Shown piece after piece: positions 20,285 through 31,600 of a DNA stretch of 51,926 nucleotides. Both the position numbers and the translations under genes were made by a program. The DNA comes from Chara braunii (Eukaryota; Streptophyta; Charophyceae; Charales; Characeae). The stretch spans positions 940,928 through 992,853 of the forward strand of contig BFEA01000304.1 of the NCBI GenBank assembly GCA_003427395.1, written 5' to 3'. Under the pieces are notes generated by a model. The model did no database searches. It was not told the origin of the DNA and saw nothing but the letters and a program-made list of their open reading frames with translations. Each line of letters starts with the position of its first letter. Position 1 is the first letter of the stretch.

Positions 20285-21438
20285 CGAGCCGCTCCGCTGG
20301 CTCCTTCGCAATAGCTGTTTGGTGCTTGCAGGATACGGTGGGGTAGTGATAACGCTTGTGCATTGTGTAGTGACGGCGGCCCAGTGTCGTGCGGGTGCGC
20401 CAGGAAGGCTATGTGGTGACATAGGGGTGCATGCTGGATGATGAGATCTTGCCGACGTGGCAATTTAAGCCGAGATGGAACTGCATTGCATTGTGGGTTG
20501 TGTCGAGGCACTGACCGGTCATCATATGCACATGAGGTTACCGGTGAGAAATCTGTGGTTGGGGGCGGCATTATGAGGTACGTTGCTCCTTACCTTATCT
20601 ACCCTCTTTGTTACTTACCGTGAGGTAGTGAATTCTATCTTGAGAGTACTCTCATTTTGAGGTGTCGCGAGCGCTCAACCTTTGAAAGTCGACATTCTTC
20701 TTGGGGAGCAAGCTGGTGGGAGACGGGCGTTGTCTATGAAGGGCCCTGGACAAAGCACGCGGGTCACGGTCACCATCCCAACCCTCTGGGACTAGTACAC
20801 GCATGCTTTGCCGCTTGTCCTTCGTTCTGCTTGCTGCGCTGTAGAGGGAACGTGGACTGACCAATCCTTCGGGAGACGTCTACCAGACCATCTATAAATT
20901 AGTTCGGCGGAATCTGATATGAATACTGGCTCTGGTCATCCTCCTGTCTGCGACGTTACATAATTCCTGAGGACCTTGGGGGCTGTCCTTAAACTGCCTC
21001 TTGATCGGCCAGATCAACCGGATGGAAGGCTCGTTGCACGCAAGGATAAATAACAGGCAGAACTCGTCATAAGCGATTTCCTGGGCACAAGTGTGGGTTG
21101 ATTCTACTAAACGGCTCGATTGTTTATTAATGTAAAATTCCATTATGGATGCACAACCAGCAAATAATTTTATTTTTATTTGTAATTAGTAAGTTAAACT
21201 TAGTTGTGACGGACGTTGCTAACAACTGACAGACACCTGCAGATAGGTAGTAATCATTCCTTGCTGCATTGCGATCTGTTTCAGACAGTCAAAAGTAGGA
21301 ATAAAATTGCTTGTAGGAATCTGAGATTATCTGCTGTTACCGCTGGACTAATTTCTGACAAAGCTTGACCGAACATTTATTTCGCTCCGGTAGGTCCTAG
21401 TGAGGACTCTAGTAGAGATCGCAGGCCACTCATAGCTC
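20285..21438 (+). other. Gypsy-B1 leader
   Basis: About 1.15 kb without supportable genes, colinear with 39170-40406. Relative to that copy it lacks 84 nt near 21104, where the other copy has the extra segment between two GATT words. A conserved TCTATAAA lies at 20892-20899 (TCTATAAAC in the other copy at about 39778), possibly a TATA-like element, function unknown. Confidence 0.65.
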
Positions 21439-22199
21439 ATGAGTGGAGATGACAGTGAGGTTGAGGGACTAGACCAAGACGATAGGAGGCTTACCCGGAG
21501 ACGTGCACTCAGTCGGCCGACCACTTTCCTAGTGTTAGAACACGACGAGGAAAGGAGACTGGGGAGAGAAGCCAGAGAGAGGACGACATTGCAGAGGGCT
21601 AGGGAAGCAACAGCCAGGGCCGAAAGGGGACTAGCAGCAGCATTAGCAGCAGACGCTAGAGCCAATGTCAAGGCAGCCATGGATATCGCCTCTACCATGT
21701 CACAAGCCTCATCTCAGGCCTCTTCGTCAAGTGCCAGTCAAGGTGTCCCCTAGGTTTCCGTTAGTCAGTCTGCTGGCTTGCAGGTCAGCCAGCAGCAACC
21801 CATGTCAGATGAGGATTATGAGATCCAGCAAGCGGATGCTCTGCAAATAGAGTTACAGCACCAGCTGCGGGAAGTAGAGGGAAGGAGAGAGAGCTAGGAT
21901 GAGAAAAGCCAGATTAGGGGCGAGGGGAGAGAAGTTATGGAAGTCAAAAGCTATAGATGAGTGCACTCTCGATCCTACAGGGTTGTCCCTTCGGAACTCC
22001 CTATTGAGTGTAGCTGAAGTAAAAGCTGTGCAGCGGGAGATTCTGACCGCATTGCAGGCTCCTCGACGATCGGTCAGGCAACCACAGTTTGCTGTAGCTC
22101 CCCCTACGGTTGCAGGTCCAGTGATGACGCGGTCGCCGACAGGGCAACCCTTTTTAGTCGAGTTTGGCATACTGTAACATGTGGGAGGCGGAGGATATT
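21439..22199 (+). pseudogene. gag: Gypsy-B1 Gag, N-terminal part, truncated
   Basis: Starts at ATG 21439 (MSGDDSEVEGLDQDDRRLTRRR), colinear with the start of the 40489 copy. The N-terminal part is charged and helical, Arg/Glu/Ala-rich (REATARAERGLAAALAADARANVKAAM), then Ser/Gln-rich. An in-frame TAG at 21751-21753 and later breaks interrupt it. The stretch GAPPPTVAGPVMTRSPTGQPFLVEFG-like near 22080-22166 is the last part shared with the other copy. After this the sequence is unrelated and enters a GA tract. Confidence 0.7.
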
Positions 22200-22222
22200 G
22201 AGAGAGAGAGAGAGAGAGAGAG
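22200..22222. repeat. (GA)n microsatellite
   Basis: About eleven GA units shortly after the point where Gypsy-B1 gag breaks off. A second GA tract follows the LINE-II tail (34363-34382), so the LINE may have entered a GA-rich site. Confidence 0.9.
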
Positions 22223-23655
22223 CTTAGTGAGTGTACTGATGGTGAGAGGCAGCAGCCAAAGTCAAACGCTAGCGCCTCGCGACCTGCGGACGGCTGGGCC
22301 CGTCCACCAAGACTCGCGCAAGATACGTGGTGTCATGTGCCACACTGGCTGACTGAAGCCACGTGTCTTGAGTATCTGCGGCCTCGGCTACATATGCCGG
22401 AATGGGAATTCCCACGTGGCGCCTGCAGGATGCAGCTACGTCGGCGCGACTATCGACGTGAAGGAAGATGTTCTCAGCGACAACTGTGGTGAAGATCAGC
22501 TTTCGACGACAGTCCAGCAAGGGATGTACAGGGAGCCGTCTGGAGAAGCGTGACCAGGAGAAGGAGGGACGGGGAAGCGAGTGGGGGAGATCATCTGCTT
22601 CTAACGACGGCCCACCATGGAATGAAGTGGGAAGTGGCCAAAATAGAGAGACAGGGTGTTGAAGTGGTGTGGAAGCAACCAGGAGAAACAGAGAGGTGGT
22701 AGTGAGTGAAGGGGGTGGGAAATAACGGGCCGAAGGAGAGGACGACATGTCTCCAGTGAAGGCAGGGGAGGGGGGACGATGTGGACCGGTGATAGCGGGG
22801 GGTGGTTGCGGAGCAAAGACCGCCCGTGCCTGAGCGATGTGCTACAACGGAGACACAAAGCGGAAAGAGAAAACAACGGTCGAAGGAGACAACGATAAGG
22901 CTCGCGTCAAAGTTGGGGAGGGCGGACCACGTGGACCGGTGATGGCGGGGGGTGATTGCGAAGCAAAGGCCGTCCGTGCCTGAGCGGCATGCTACAACGG
23001 AGATACGGAGAGGAAGGAAACAACGGAAGGCAGGACCAGTGAGGTAGTGACGACAACGCTTGCCTGATGAGTTCTTGCTTCACACCCTAACCCCTGCCCT
23101 GATACCCTGGACTGACCCTTGGATCTGCTCTTCTGACCTTCGATACCGCACGTGCCCTTGCCCCATGCCCTTGCCCCGCACTCACCCTAACCCTGCTCTC
23201 CTGACCACACCGTCGACGGTGTAGATCACACCTCCCACGGAAATACTGCCAATTCCCCCACGTAACAATAATCAGCCATCGGATGCCCGACTGTGAAGGC
23301 TTTGTAGACACCAAACACTACGAAGCGCACCCTTGCCGCCCCTTGTTACGCACACAAAGCTTGTATATGACTCATGGCCGAATGACGCCACATATTATTT
23401 TAGTTGACTAGGGGTTCTCTAAGTGCGCTTCCAGTCATACAAATGAACGCCGGCACACGACAACCGAGGCAACTTTGAGTGCTTCTCGTTATATAATCAA
23501 CGCTTGCATATGACACAAGGCCGACGACGTGCGACAGCCACGTTGAAGCCGGGAAATGCATCAGAGTTGACCCAGGGTGTTTGGGGGTTGACCTCTCCAA
23601 ACATACAACTAACTCTCCCTTTCAAAAATTTTATATGTAAACAAGTGTTATTGCG
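22223..23655 (+). other. Non-coding region upstream of LINE-II ORF1
   Basis: No supported gene. Holds a two-copy 150-bp tandem repeat (22727-23026), then a C-rich stretch with CCTAACCC/CCCTTGCCC words (about 23085-23200). Probably LINE-II 5' UTR at least in its right part; the left part could be older host or element DNA. Confidence 0.4.
22727..23026 (+). repeat. Two-copy 150-bp tandem repeat
   Basis: 22727-22876 and 22877-23026 align at an offset of 150, for example GTGGACCGGT at 22781 and 22931, and GCTACAACGG at 22841 and 22991. The copies differ at roughly one base in seven. Confidence 0.85.
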
Positions 23656-24152
23656 ATGGCGAAGAAAAAAAGGGCTCAACCATGGGTGGGAGCTGGAACA
23701 TCGGCAGAACTCCCCTTCCCTGTTGACCCACATATTAAAATAGGGGACATCCCCCCGCACAAACAGAACTGCCAGGATGTGATAGTGGGACCGAAACTGA
23801 CAGTGTGCCCAGAACGGTGGGAAAGGCACAAAAGAAGGGAGGTGCGGCAACATCTCCCCCCCTCATGCCCGATCTCCACAGGGGATGGACGGAGCACTAC
23901 CTACCTCAGCCGATGAATCAGGTGGGCAAAAATCGATGCTGCCCCAGGGGAGGGAGGGGGGGAACGACAACAATGGGAAAAAAAGAAAGAGACGCCTCAT
24001 GGACGACTATACTCCAGGCATCGGGATCAGGATCTGGCCGGAAGAACCAAGCTCCCCCTCTTGCTAACAACAGAAAAGCCCCCCCTCAGCTGATTAGAGC
24101 ACTCTCCGCCCCCGCCTAGTCGGATGCACAGAGATCCTCTGCGCTCGCCACT
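23656..24152 (+). pseudogene. LINE-II ORF1, possible N-terminal segment
   Basis: ATG 23656 opens MAKKKRAQPWVGAGTSAELP, a basic start suited to an RNA-binding ORF1 protein. The frame stops at 23916, but the frame from 23805 continues to a TAG at 24117-24119, which lies in phase with the clear ORF1 at 24153. So one frameshift and one stop would separate this from the main ORF1. No domain is recognised. It could instead be 5' UTR. Confidence 0.4.
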
Positions 24153-25580
24153 ATGGCCCCGTTGAAAAGCCAGCTTATTCAACAACTCTATGTTGAGCCA
24201 CAGAGGAAATTTCAGGTCAGGGAAGGATACATCTACCCTCACTCGGTTTTCCCTTCCCAGGCGAAGACGGCAAGGGAGGCGATCTACTCTCACCGGGCAC
24301 TACAGTTTCGCTTTCAACCAATGCAAACAGCGATCCCGATCAACGACAAAGTTAAATGGATTGCTGACAAACTTGGTAGGATTAAACCAGACCGCCAGCT
24401 AGTGCACGACCACTTCCTCATCGAGGTGGAAAACCCGGACTGCATCATTGTTCTTGCCCTGTATTCGACCGATAAGCATATCATCTTGAGGAACAGCACC
24501 ATGCAGTTCAGAGGCTCGCCAGTGCAAGTGTTGGACTGGACCCCTGCCAACCCACAGTCGAGTGATGACAGAAGAGAATACCTAATGAAGTCTAACTTTT
24601 GGGTCGAGTTTAGATTCGCCCCTCTCTGCGTGCAAGGCGCGATTCTTACTGACCTTGAGAACATTGCTCGAGTGATGACAGAAGAGAATACCTAATGAAG
24701 TCTAACTTCTGGGTCGAGTTTAGATTCACACCTCTCTGCGTGCAAGGCGCGATTCTTACAGACCTTGAGAACATTGCTCCCGTTAAAGGTTATATTACAG
24801 ATCTCCCACACTTCTTGGGAAAACGGGACAATTCCCTCCTCGTGGTCGTGGATTGGGATCCGGAATTTCCCTTCCCCCTCAATGAAGAATGGAGATACTC
24901 GTATAGGGGTAAAGAATTCTCTGTCCCCGTGAGTCACTCCCAAGACCCCTGGTGCTATGCATGCAAAAAACGAGGCCATCTTTGCACTGATGACTCGTGC
25001 CCCAAACAACAAACCGAAAATCAGGGGACCGGTGATTCACCATCCCACGGATGAGGAATGGTGGTACCCAGAAGAGAAGGAACTGGAGGGGTGGATCTTC
25101 AAGGCATACGCAGATGGCCGACCTGGGAAGTGGATCTGGCAGAATAAGGACCGACCAAAAGCATTCCCGGCTGGAGCAAAAGTGCAGATCAACGAGGACC
25201 CCAAACAAAAAGGCAAACTCGAAACCACGTTGGGGTCTGGAAGAAAACAAAACGCCGACCACCTATTGCCCACAGGAGCAAAAGTGAGCACCGCCGGTAT
25301 GGGGAATCATGGAGCTCTCGTGGCATGCAGCAGGCCGCCCCAGGATTTCCCCCAACAGAGATATGTGCCAAAACAAAATGGGGACCAGGGCGACAAGCGG
25401 CACTTGCACACCCCTTCCGCAAGTGGGCAAGGTGGGTCAGCGACCCCCATTCTTAGGGAAGACAATCTGCCCCCCCATGTTTCGCTGTCTCCGACAGAGG
25501 GAGGGCACCCTCTCCCTACACATGACCAACGGCCTGGGGAGGGAGGCGGTGACAGCATACAAAAGGCCAGATGTCTGTGA
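24153..25580 (+). pseudogene. LINE-II ORF1 N-terminal domain and zinc knuckle, broken by duplication
   Basis: The frame from 24153 (MAPLKSQLIQQLYVEPQRKF) carries a globular region homologous to LINE-I ORF1 (8430-7879). It resembles the DUF4283-type domain often found in plant LINE ORF1. A 110-bp tandem duplication (24560-24669, 24670-24779) repeats MKSNFWVEFRFAPLC and shifts the frame, ending the first frame at 24695. The second (24695-25054) holds the zinc knuckle CYACKKRGHLCTDDSC (C-x2-C-x4-H-x6-C). Another shift leads to 24957-25580 with GWIFKAYADGRPGKWIWQ, matching LINE-I. The protein would bind LINE RNA and form RNPs. Confidence 0.75.
24560..24779 (+). repeat. 110-bp tandem duplication inside LINE-II ORF1
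   Basis: 24560-24669 and 24670-24779 differ at only four positions. 110 is not a multiple of three, so the duplication itself is the frameshift. Confidence 0.95.
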
Positions 25581-28298
25581 CCGCAGGCCCTGGATCAGAT
25601 CACCGATCCGAGGGCCTCCTGTCCTCTAGCAGGAGGCGAAGTAGGAGGGATAAGGGGTCCGACCTTGAAGGATGAGCAAACTGGAATACAGGTGACTCAT
25701 ATACATAATCAAATTCGCTCTCAGCCATCCTCGGGGCTGGACTCCACCCCGCGGGGAGCTGGAGGGATGGGGGGTCCGGCCTTGATGGATGCGCAACCTG
25801 AAATCAAGGTGGCTCATATACACACCCACATTCACTCTCGGTCATCCGCGGGGCCGGAACCCCCCCCGACTCTGCTCCAAATCCGTCCCTCCCTGCTGCA
25901 GCCCCCACCTTCTGGGGGTGAAAGCTTGGGGGCGGAGGACGATAACAGATCACGGAGACCTCCAAATAGGGACCCACAGCAAGCCAAACCCTCGCTTGCT
26001 GGACTGAAAAAGACTGCCAAGGTGTCATCGTCACAGACAAGGTGGCTCAAAGCGATCTCGCTCGTCAACAAAATCAAAGGAGCAGCCTTTCCCCATTCCC
26101 GGTCTGAACCGGCTGTTGCCTTACCCCAGAGCACCACAGACCTAGCCAAACAACTGGCTGCAGACTTGTTGCCCCCACATCAAGGCCCTCAGGGGGGACA
26201 GGGAGAGGGGGAGGGGAAGAAGGTGGTGATGCAGCAGGAGCAGCACTTACCCACGACGCTGCAACTCCAGGAATCGCAGCAACACCTTGGCCAACTCCAA
26301 GACCTGGCTGGCGTCCTGCCTCTTGAGAGGCAGAGGGAGCAGCCCCACCTGGATCACAAGCACCAACTGGACCTCACGAGGAAAACGCAACAGCAGCCAG
26401 TTCATGCTGACCTGATGGCGCCTGCAGAATTGCAAATGCAGCAACTGAATGGTGGAACGGAACAGGATCAACGATGGATGATGCCGGAGGAGCAACAGCA
26501 AACCCTGCAGCTCTGCGATAAACAACAACATGTCAGGGTGCAGCAGGGGCGCCAACAACTCCTTGCTGATCAGCCATACACCCAGCTCTGTCATGAACAG
26601 GACCTACAGCGCCAGGACCAACAACTGAGCAGGGTGGAGTTGGAGGAACAGTGCCATACCCGACGGTGCCATGATCAACAACACTGTTCTCCCACGGAGC
26701 AACCACAGCACCGGGATCCGCCTGACCCGCTGCGACACATGGATGTGTGTCAAGAGCACCAACTGTACCAGGGCATATCAATGGATAAGCAACTGCCACC
26801 TCAGCAACAGCACCAACAGCAGCTGCAACATTCCGACCCCGCCTCTTACCAGGCTGCTCACATCCAAGTGTCTCAACAACAACTTGATCCGCAACAAGAA
26901 CATCAACAACAACAACAACAACAATTACAGCAGCAATATCAACAACATCAACAGCAAGCTCAAATGCAGTTGATGTGCCAAGCGCAGGGGCAGCCTCAAG
27001 AGCTCCACCATCAACAACAACAACATGTCTTGCAGACCAAGCAATGTGAGGAGCAGCTCCGCATCCTGCTGCAAGCTCAACTCGCGCAATACCATCAACA
27101 ACAATATCAACAGCGGGTGTTACAAAGGCAGCAGCTCCTACAGCAAATGCACTTACATTGGCAGCAGCAACTATGCTGCCAGCAACAACAGGTGCTGCAA
27201 CAGCAATAAGAGCAGTTGCATATGTTCTGGCAGCAACAGGCTGATCACCAGAATGCCCTCCAGCTGCAGCAGCCCTTACATCACCACACGATCTGCGGAG
27301 TGTCAGACAATCAGGATGATGGTCGTCTCCTCCAAGACATGGATACATCTGCCCCGGAGGACCCGCCCCCGCTGCAACAAACCCACCAAGCCTTACCGGT
27401 GGCAATGGACCTTGAACTGCCCCCGCCAGAGATGTCACAGATGAATGAGCTGCCCCCTCCTTCTCCCCTGTCGGATAACGATGAGGTAAAGCAGAAGCTC
27501 CAGTTTTTGACTGATTGGACCCTTACCAAAATCTTCTCGCTTACAGACAACAAACCGCAGGACATGCTTAAAATGAGATATTGGGGGGAGGCAAAAACGG
27601 TGCTTATGTATAGTCCGAGAGTCCTTGCGATAGTGGAGAAATACAAGACAGTCGCAGCGGTAGACTGGATGGATGTGGGGGCGGCCATTGTCCTGGTGGT
27701 TAATGAGTTCTTGGATAAGATACACAGCTATGCTACGAACAGTTCCGCAGGAATAGACGCTGGTCCTCAGGGAGAGGCATTCCTCCATGAAGGTTTGGCT
27801 TGGCCTAAGGCCCTTGTGCATGAACTCTGCATAACCTTGCATGCCCTCCCGGAGGTGAAACAACCACAGGAATTGCCTCGAATTGGACCCCGCCCTGCCC
27901 TGCAAAATGGGGATCCACCGCAAGGGCCAGACCCCCCACAGGATCGCTGCATAAGCCTATGTGCCCTCCCGGAGGAGCCACATCCATTGGAATCCCCGCA
28001 AACCGGTTCCTTCGCTGCTTTGCAAAATGGCGAACTGTCGCAAGGGCCGGACCTCCTGCAGGACCAATTGAACCACGTAACGAGTTCTGCTTTCTCGCGT
28101 CAGGTCGCCGTCATAGAAATCACCCATGATGACGACTGCGACAACTTGCAGCAGGCATCGGATGAAGACCTGGTCACCACACCACCCCCTAAAAAAAATG
28201 AGAGAGTTGGTGAGACTCCAGGAGGACGACAGCTCCCCGGTGGCGATGCCCCAGGGAGTGGTTCTCTTCCCGATCACCCGGGTAAAACAAGGAGGTGA
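25581..28298 (+). pseudogene. LINE-II ORF1 Gln/His-rich domain and C-terminus
   Basis: Same frame as 24957-25580, separated by a stop at 25578-25580. Two 39-codon repeats (about 25644-25760 and 25761-25877; VTHIHNQIRSQPSS and VAHIHTHIHSRSSA) are followed by a Pro/Ser linker. From about 26220 to 27330 comes a Gln/His-rich low-complexity domain of roughly 370 residues, using mixed CAA, CAG and CAC/CAT codons. One in-frame TAA (27207-27209) in the Gln tract looks like a CAA/CAG mutation. Then a non-repetitive helical part (WTLTKIFSLTDNK, DWMDVGAAIVLVVNEF) and two 40-codon repeats (about 27826-27945, 27946-28065; ALPE...LQNGD...QGPD). It ends at TGA 28298. Confidence 0.7.
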
Positions 28299-28616
28299 CT
28301 GGGTCCTGAGCCTTAGGCCACCACGGGAAGAGGCTCGTGGTCACAACATCAATCCTAAGGGGCCTTACAGTGGATGGCTGGAGAGGCAACCCCTCCACAG
28401 GGGTCATCTGTAAGAGGCGTAAGTACTGGTTGAGCGAGGCAGCTACCGGTGGGGTGCTGGGAGCGGTGTGCCCTAAATCCCTTACATTCCCAAAGGGTAT
28501 CACCCCGGTTCTTTTACTGCTAGACCCCAGGGTCAGACTGCGGAAAACACCTAACGGCTTCTCATGGTTTAACCATAAGCAGGTTATGGATCTGTCTGCC
28601 TCCCGGTTCAGGGCCA
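28299..28616 (+). other. LINE-II inter-ORF region with coding-like remnants
   Basis: Not in the frame of either ORF. Other frames give plausible protein (PQGVVLFPITRVKQGGDWVL at about 28245-28310 and RKTPNGFSWFNHKQVMDL at about 28540-28595). ORF1 may therefore once have extended further and been frameshifted. Confidence 0.4.
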
Positions 28617-31600
28617 ATGCGGAGTGGACGTGCAGTCACGTCCTGGTGTTTATGTAGTTCTTCCTCGAGGACAGCGTGCTGGAGATGCATAATCAATGGG
28701 ACGCCCCCTCCTTCGTCCTCCCCATCAAGACCGTGGACTGAGCAGTGTCAGAACGACATATTGACAGCTCGTAAACCCAACCAGTATTTTTGGATGGATG
28801 ACCCGGTTGTGCATCAACAGTCTGTCGATCAGCAACAGGCCTGTGGCCCTCCAACGGTCCACTCGACCGTTGCACCACCACCGGCCCCGACCCCCCCCCC
28901 ACCGCCATCATGCCCCCCATCCCCCCCAGTGTCCCCCAAAATTAGGAACCCTCCACATTGGGCATCTAAACTGGCCCGGGTTGACATAGATAGCCGTTCA
29001 CTCAACGTAAACGGACTCGTACAGGCAACCCCGGAGAAGAGACAGGTAATATGGGCAATGCTTCAAAATCCGGCCTCTAATGGTTGGCCGGATGCGGTGT
29101 GTGTCCAAGAAGCACACCTTCAAGACACCCCCCCGCATGTGGCAAAAGGGAAAGCCATCTGGCCCTACACCTCTTATCAAGCACCCGCAAAGGTAAGGGC
29201 GTCAACTGGAGTGGCGATCTGGATCCCTCCTTCTTCGAAACTCAGACCCCTGTCGGTACAACAGGACGACCAGTGGGGCAGGTGGGTGGCTCTCAAGGTG
29301 GCCTATGAAGAGGAGTTGTACCTTGTTAATGTCTACGCCCCCAATGACCCCGTGCATAGGGTGGATCTCTGGCTTACCCTGCACCAGTGCCTCCCGGACA
29401 ATGCCCCGATCATAATGGCAGGGGACTTCAACACCACCCTGGATCCGGTGTTGGATCGAAGGTCAACCTCACAACGACAAGACTCGCAGACAACATCGCT
29501 ACCACATGTAGGCTTGGACATCCTTATGCTTAGGCAACTGATGGCGGATAGGGGTTTGGAAGACGCCTATAGAATGCTTCACCCATCTCAAAGGGCCTAT
29601 ACATGTCTGTCCTCCAAGGGTGACCAAGGCCTGGCTAACTCTCGCATCGACCTTACGCTCGTTTCCAAGGATCTTCTCGAACTGGTCACCACTGCAGAAA
29701 TTGCTGCTATCAGCCCGTGCAAGTCCTTTGACCATAGAATGGTCACACTTGGACTCTCCTTCCACACCCACATCACTAGGGGACCGGGGTTCTACAAGCT
29801 TAACACCTCACTGCTAGCCTTACCCAAGTTTAAGGACTTGGTCAATGAATTTTGGAGATACTGGCAGACCCCGAAACCCGCATCGGGTGAAAGGGTGGCC
29901 TGGTTGAATGAGGGAATGGCTCAACTAAGGAATAGGGCCAAAAAAAATGATATTCAGCATGCAAGTGATCATAAAGCCATCCTCGATAGACTCATGCAAG
30001 ACCTGGAAGAATGGGATAACACACAGATGGACAATCCTCTTCACCAACCCTCATTCCAGAGATTGCAAGAGGCACGAGAGCACCTCCTTGACTACATAGA
30101 AAGACAAACACAAGCATGGAGAATTGACGCCAGGGTAAAAAAAGCCCATACTGACGGAACAATGGCAAAATCATTTTTTGCTAGGGGAACCAGGGCCGCA
30201 ATAGTCCTTAGCCTAAAAAATCCTCTCCACAATGATGCCCGCATAGCCTCTAATGCCTACGCGATAACGGACTATGCATCCCAGTACTATCAGCACCTCT
30301 TCACCTCTCGAACTCCTGAAAAATGTCCACTTGAGGTCCAAAAAGCAAGGGAGGACTTACTTGAAGCGCTCCAATCACGCCTCACACCGTACCAAAGGCA
30401 AATGCTGGAAGAACCTCTCTCCCCAGCTGAAATATGGGAGGCTCTGAATGGTATGGAGGATAAGAAAACGCCAGGCATTGACTCTTTCCCAAAGGAGTTT
30501 TGGGTACACTTCTGGGACCTGCTCCATGAAGACCTCACGGGCTATATCGCGGCGATACACATGGAGGGCTCCTTTGGGGCCATGATTGGGCAGGGAGTTA
30601 CTACACTCCTCTACAAGAAAGGGGACAAGGAGGACATAAAAAATTATAGACCAATCACCCTACTTCCGGTTCCCTACAAAATGGTGGCCAAGGCCCTGGT
30701 CAACCAGCTGCTTCCCCTAATGAACATGTTGATTCATCCTGATCAGACTGGGTTTATGCCCAATCGCAAGATTCAAGACAACATACTGTTGGTCAATGAG
30801 ACCATAAAATATGCCAGACAACAGAAAGTTCCAGCAGCGATCCTGTTCATTGATTTTGAAAAAGCGTATGACCATGTTGACTGGGACTTTCTGGACATGT
30901 GCCTGTTTAATATTAACTTCGGACCCACTTCTTGTCGATGGATCCGCCTTCTTCATAAATCTGCCACCACAAACATTATTCTCAATGGGCACCTTTCACC
31001 CCCTATTGCGCTCCAGAGATCAGTGCGTCAGGGGGACCCCATTGCACCCCTACTTTTCATCATTGTTATGGAGTCCCTTGCATCACTCATCAGGGCCCAT
31101 CCTCGGATAAGTAAGGTTCCCATCCCGGAACTTCCAGACCATTTTATTTCGATGACCTCGCTATTTGCAGACGACCTCACTGTTCTCATAAAGGCGGACG
31201 CTGTTAGCATTCAGGCCCTCCCGCATGTTATACACCAGTTCTCGCTTGCGGCAGACATGAAAGTGAATTGGGGCTCCAAAACGGAAGGCTGGTGGTTGTG
31301 TCCTCAACATCAGCCCCCGCCGCCGCAATCGGCGGTTAAATGGCAGACAAATGATGAAGCTATTCGCATTCTCAGCGTGAGACTAACGGCACTAGGGCCC
31401 CCTCCAGATCATGGGGATGCACTGGTGAACTCAGCAATTGACCGTTTAGCAAAGTGGGAAGACCTCCATACCTCGCTAGTGGGACGAGCCTTGGCTATTA
31501 ACAACGTTGTGCTTGCTGCGATCTGTTATAAACTGGCAGTGTGGCCACTGACGAAACACCAGTACGCCAGGCTTAGAAGAGCCCTCACGACCTATTTTTG

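Larger units (their letters stand above)
18948..22166 (+). mobile_element. Gypsy-B1 5' half: LTR, leader, partial gag
   Basis: LTR (18948-20264), primer site (20268-20284), leader and gag run parallel to the second copy at 38146-42531. Similarity to that copy stops near 22166 in mid-gag. The RT/integrase half of the same family appears at 35403-38145, so LINE-II and other DNA now separate the halves and the gag end, protease and RT start are missing. Confidence 0.75.

Noticed and set aside
20885-20905. TCTATAAA in the B leader as main promoter
   Set aside because: Conserved in both copies but located downstream of the primer site, where the LTR promoter transcript already runs; no further support.
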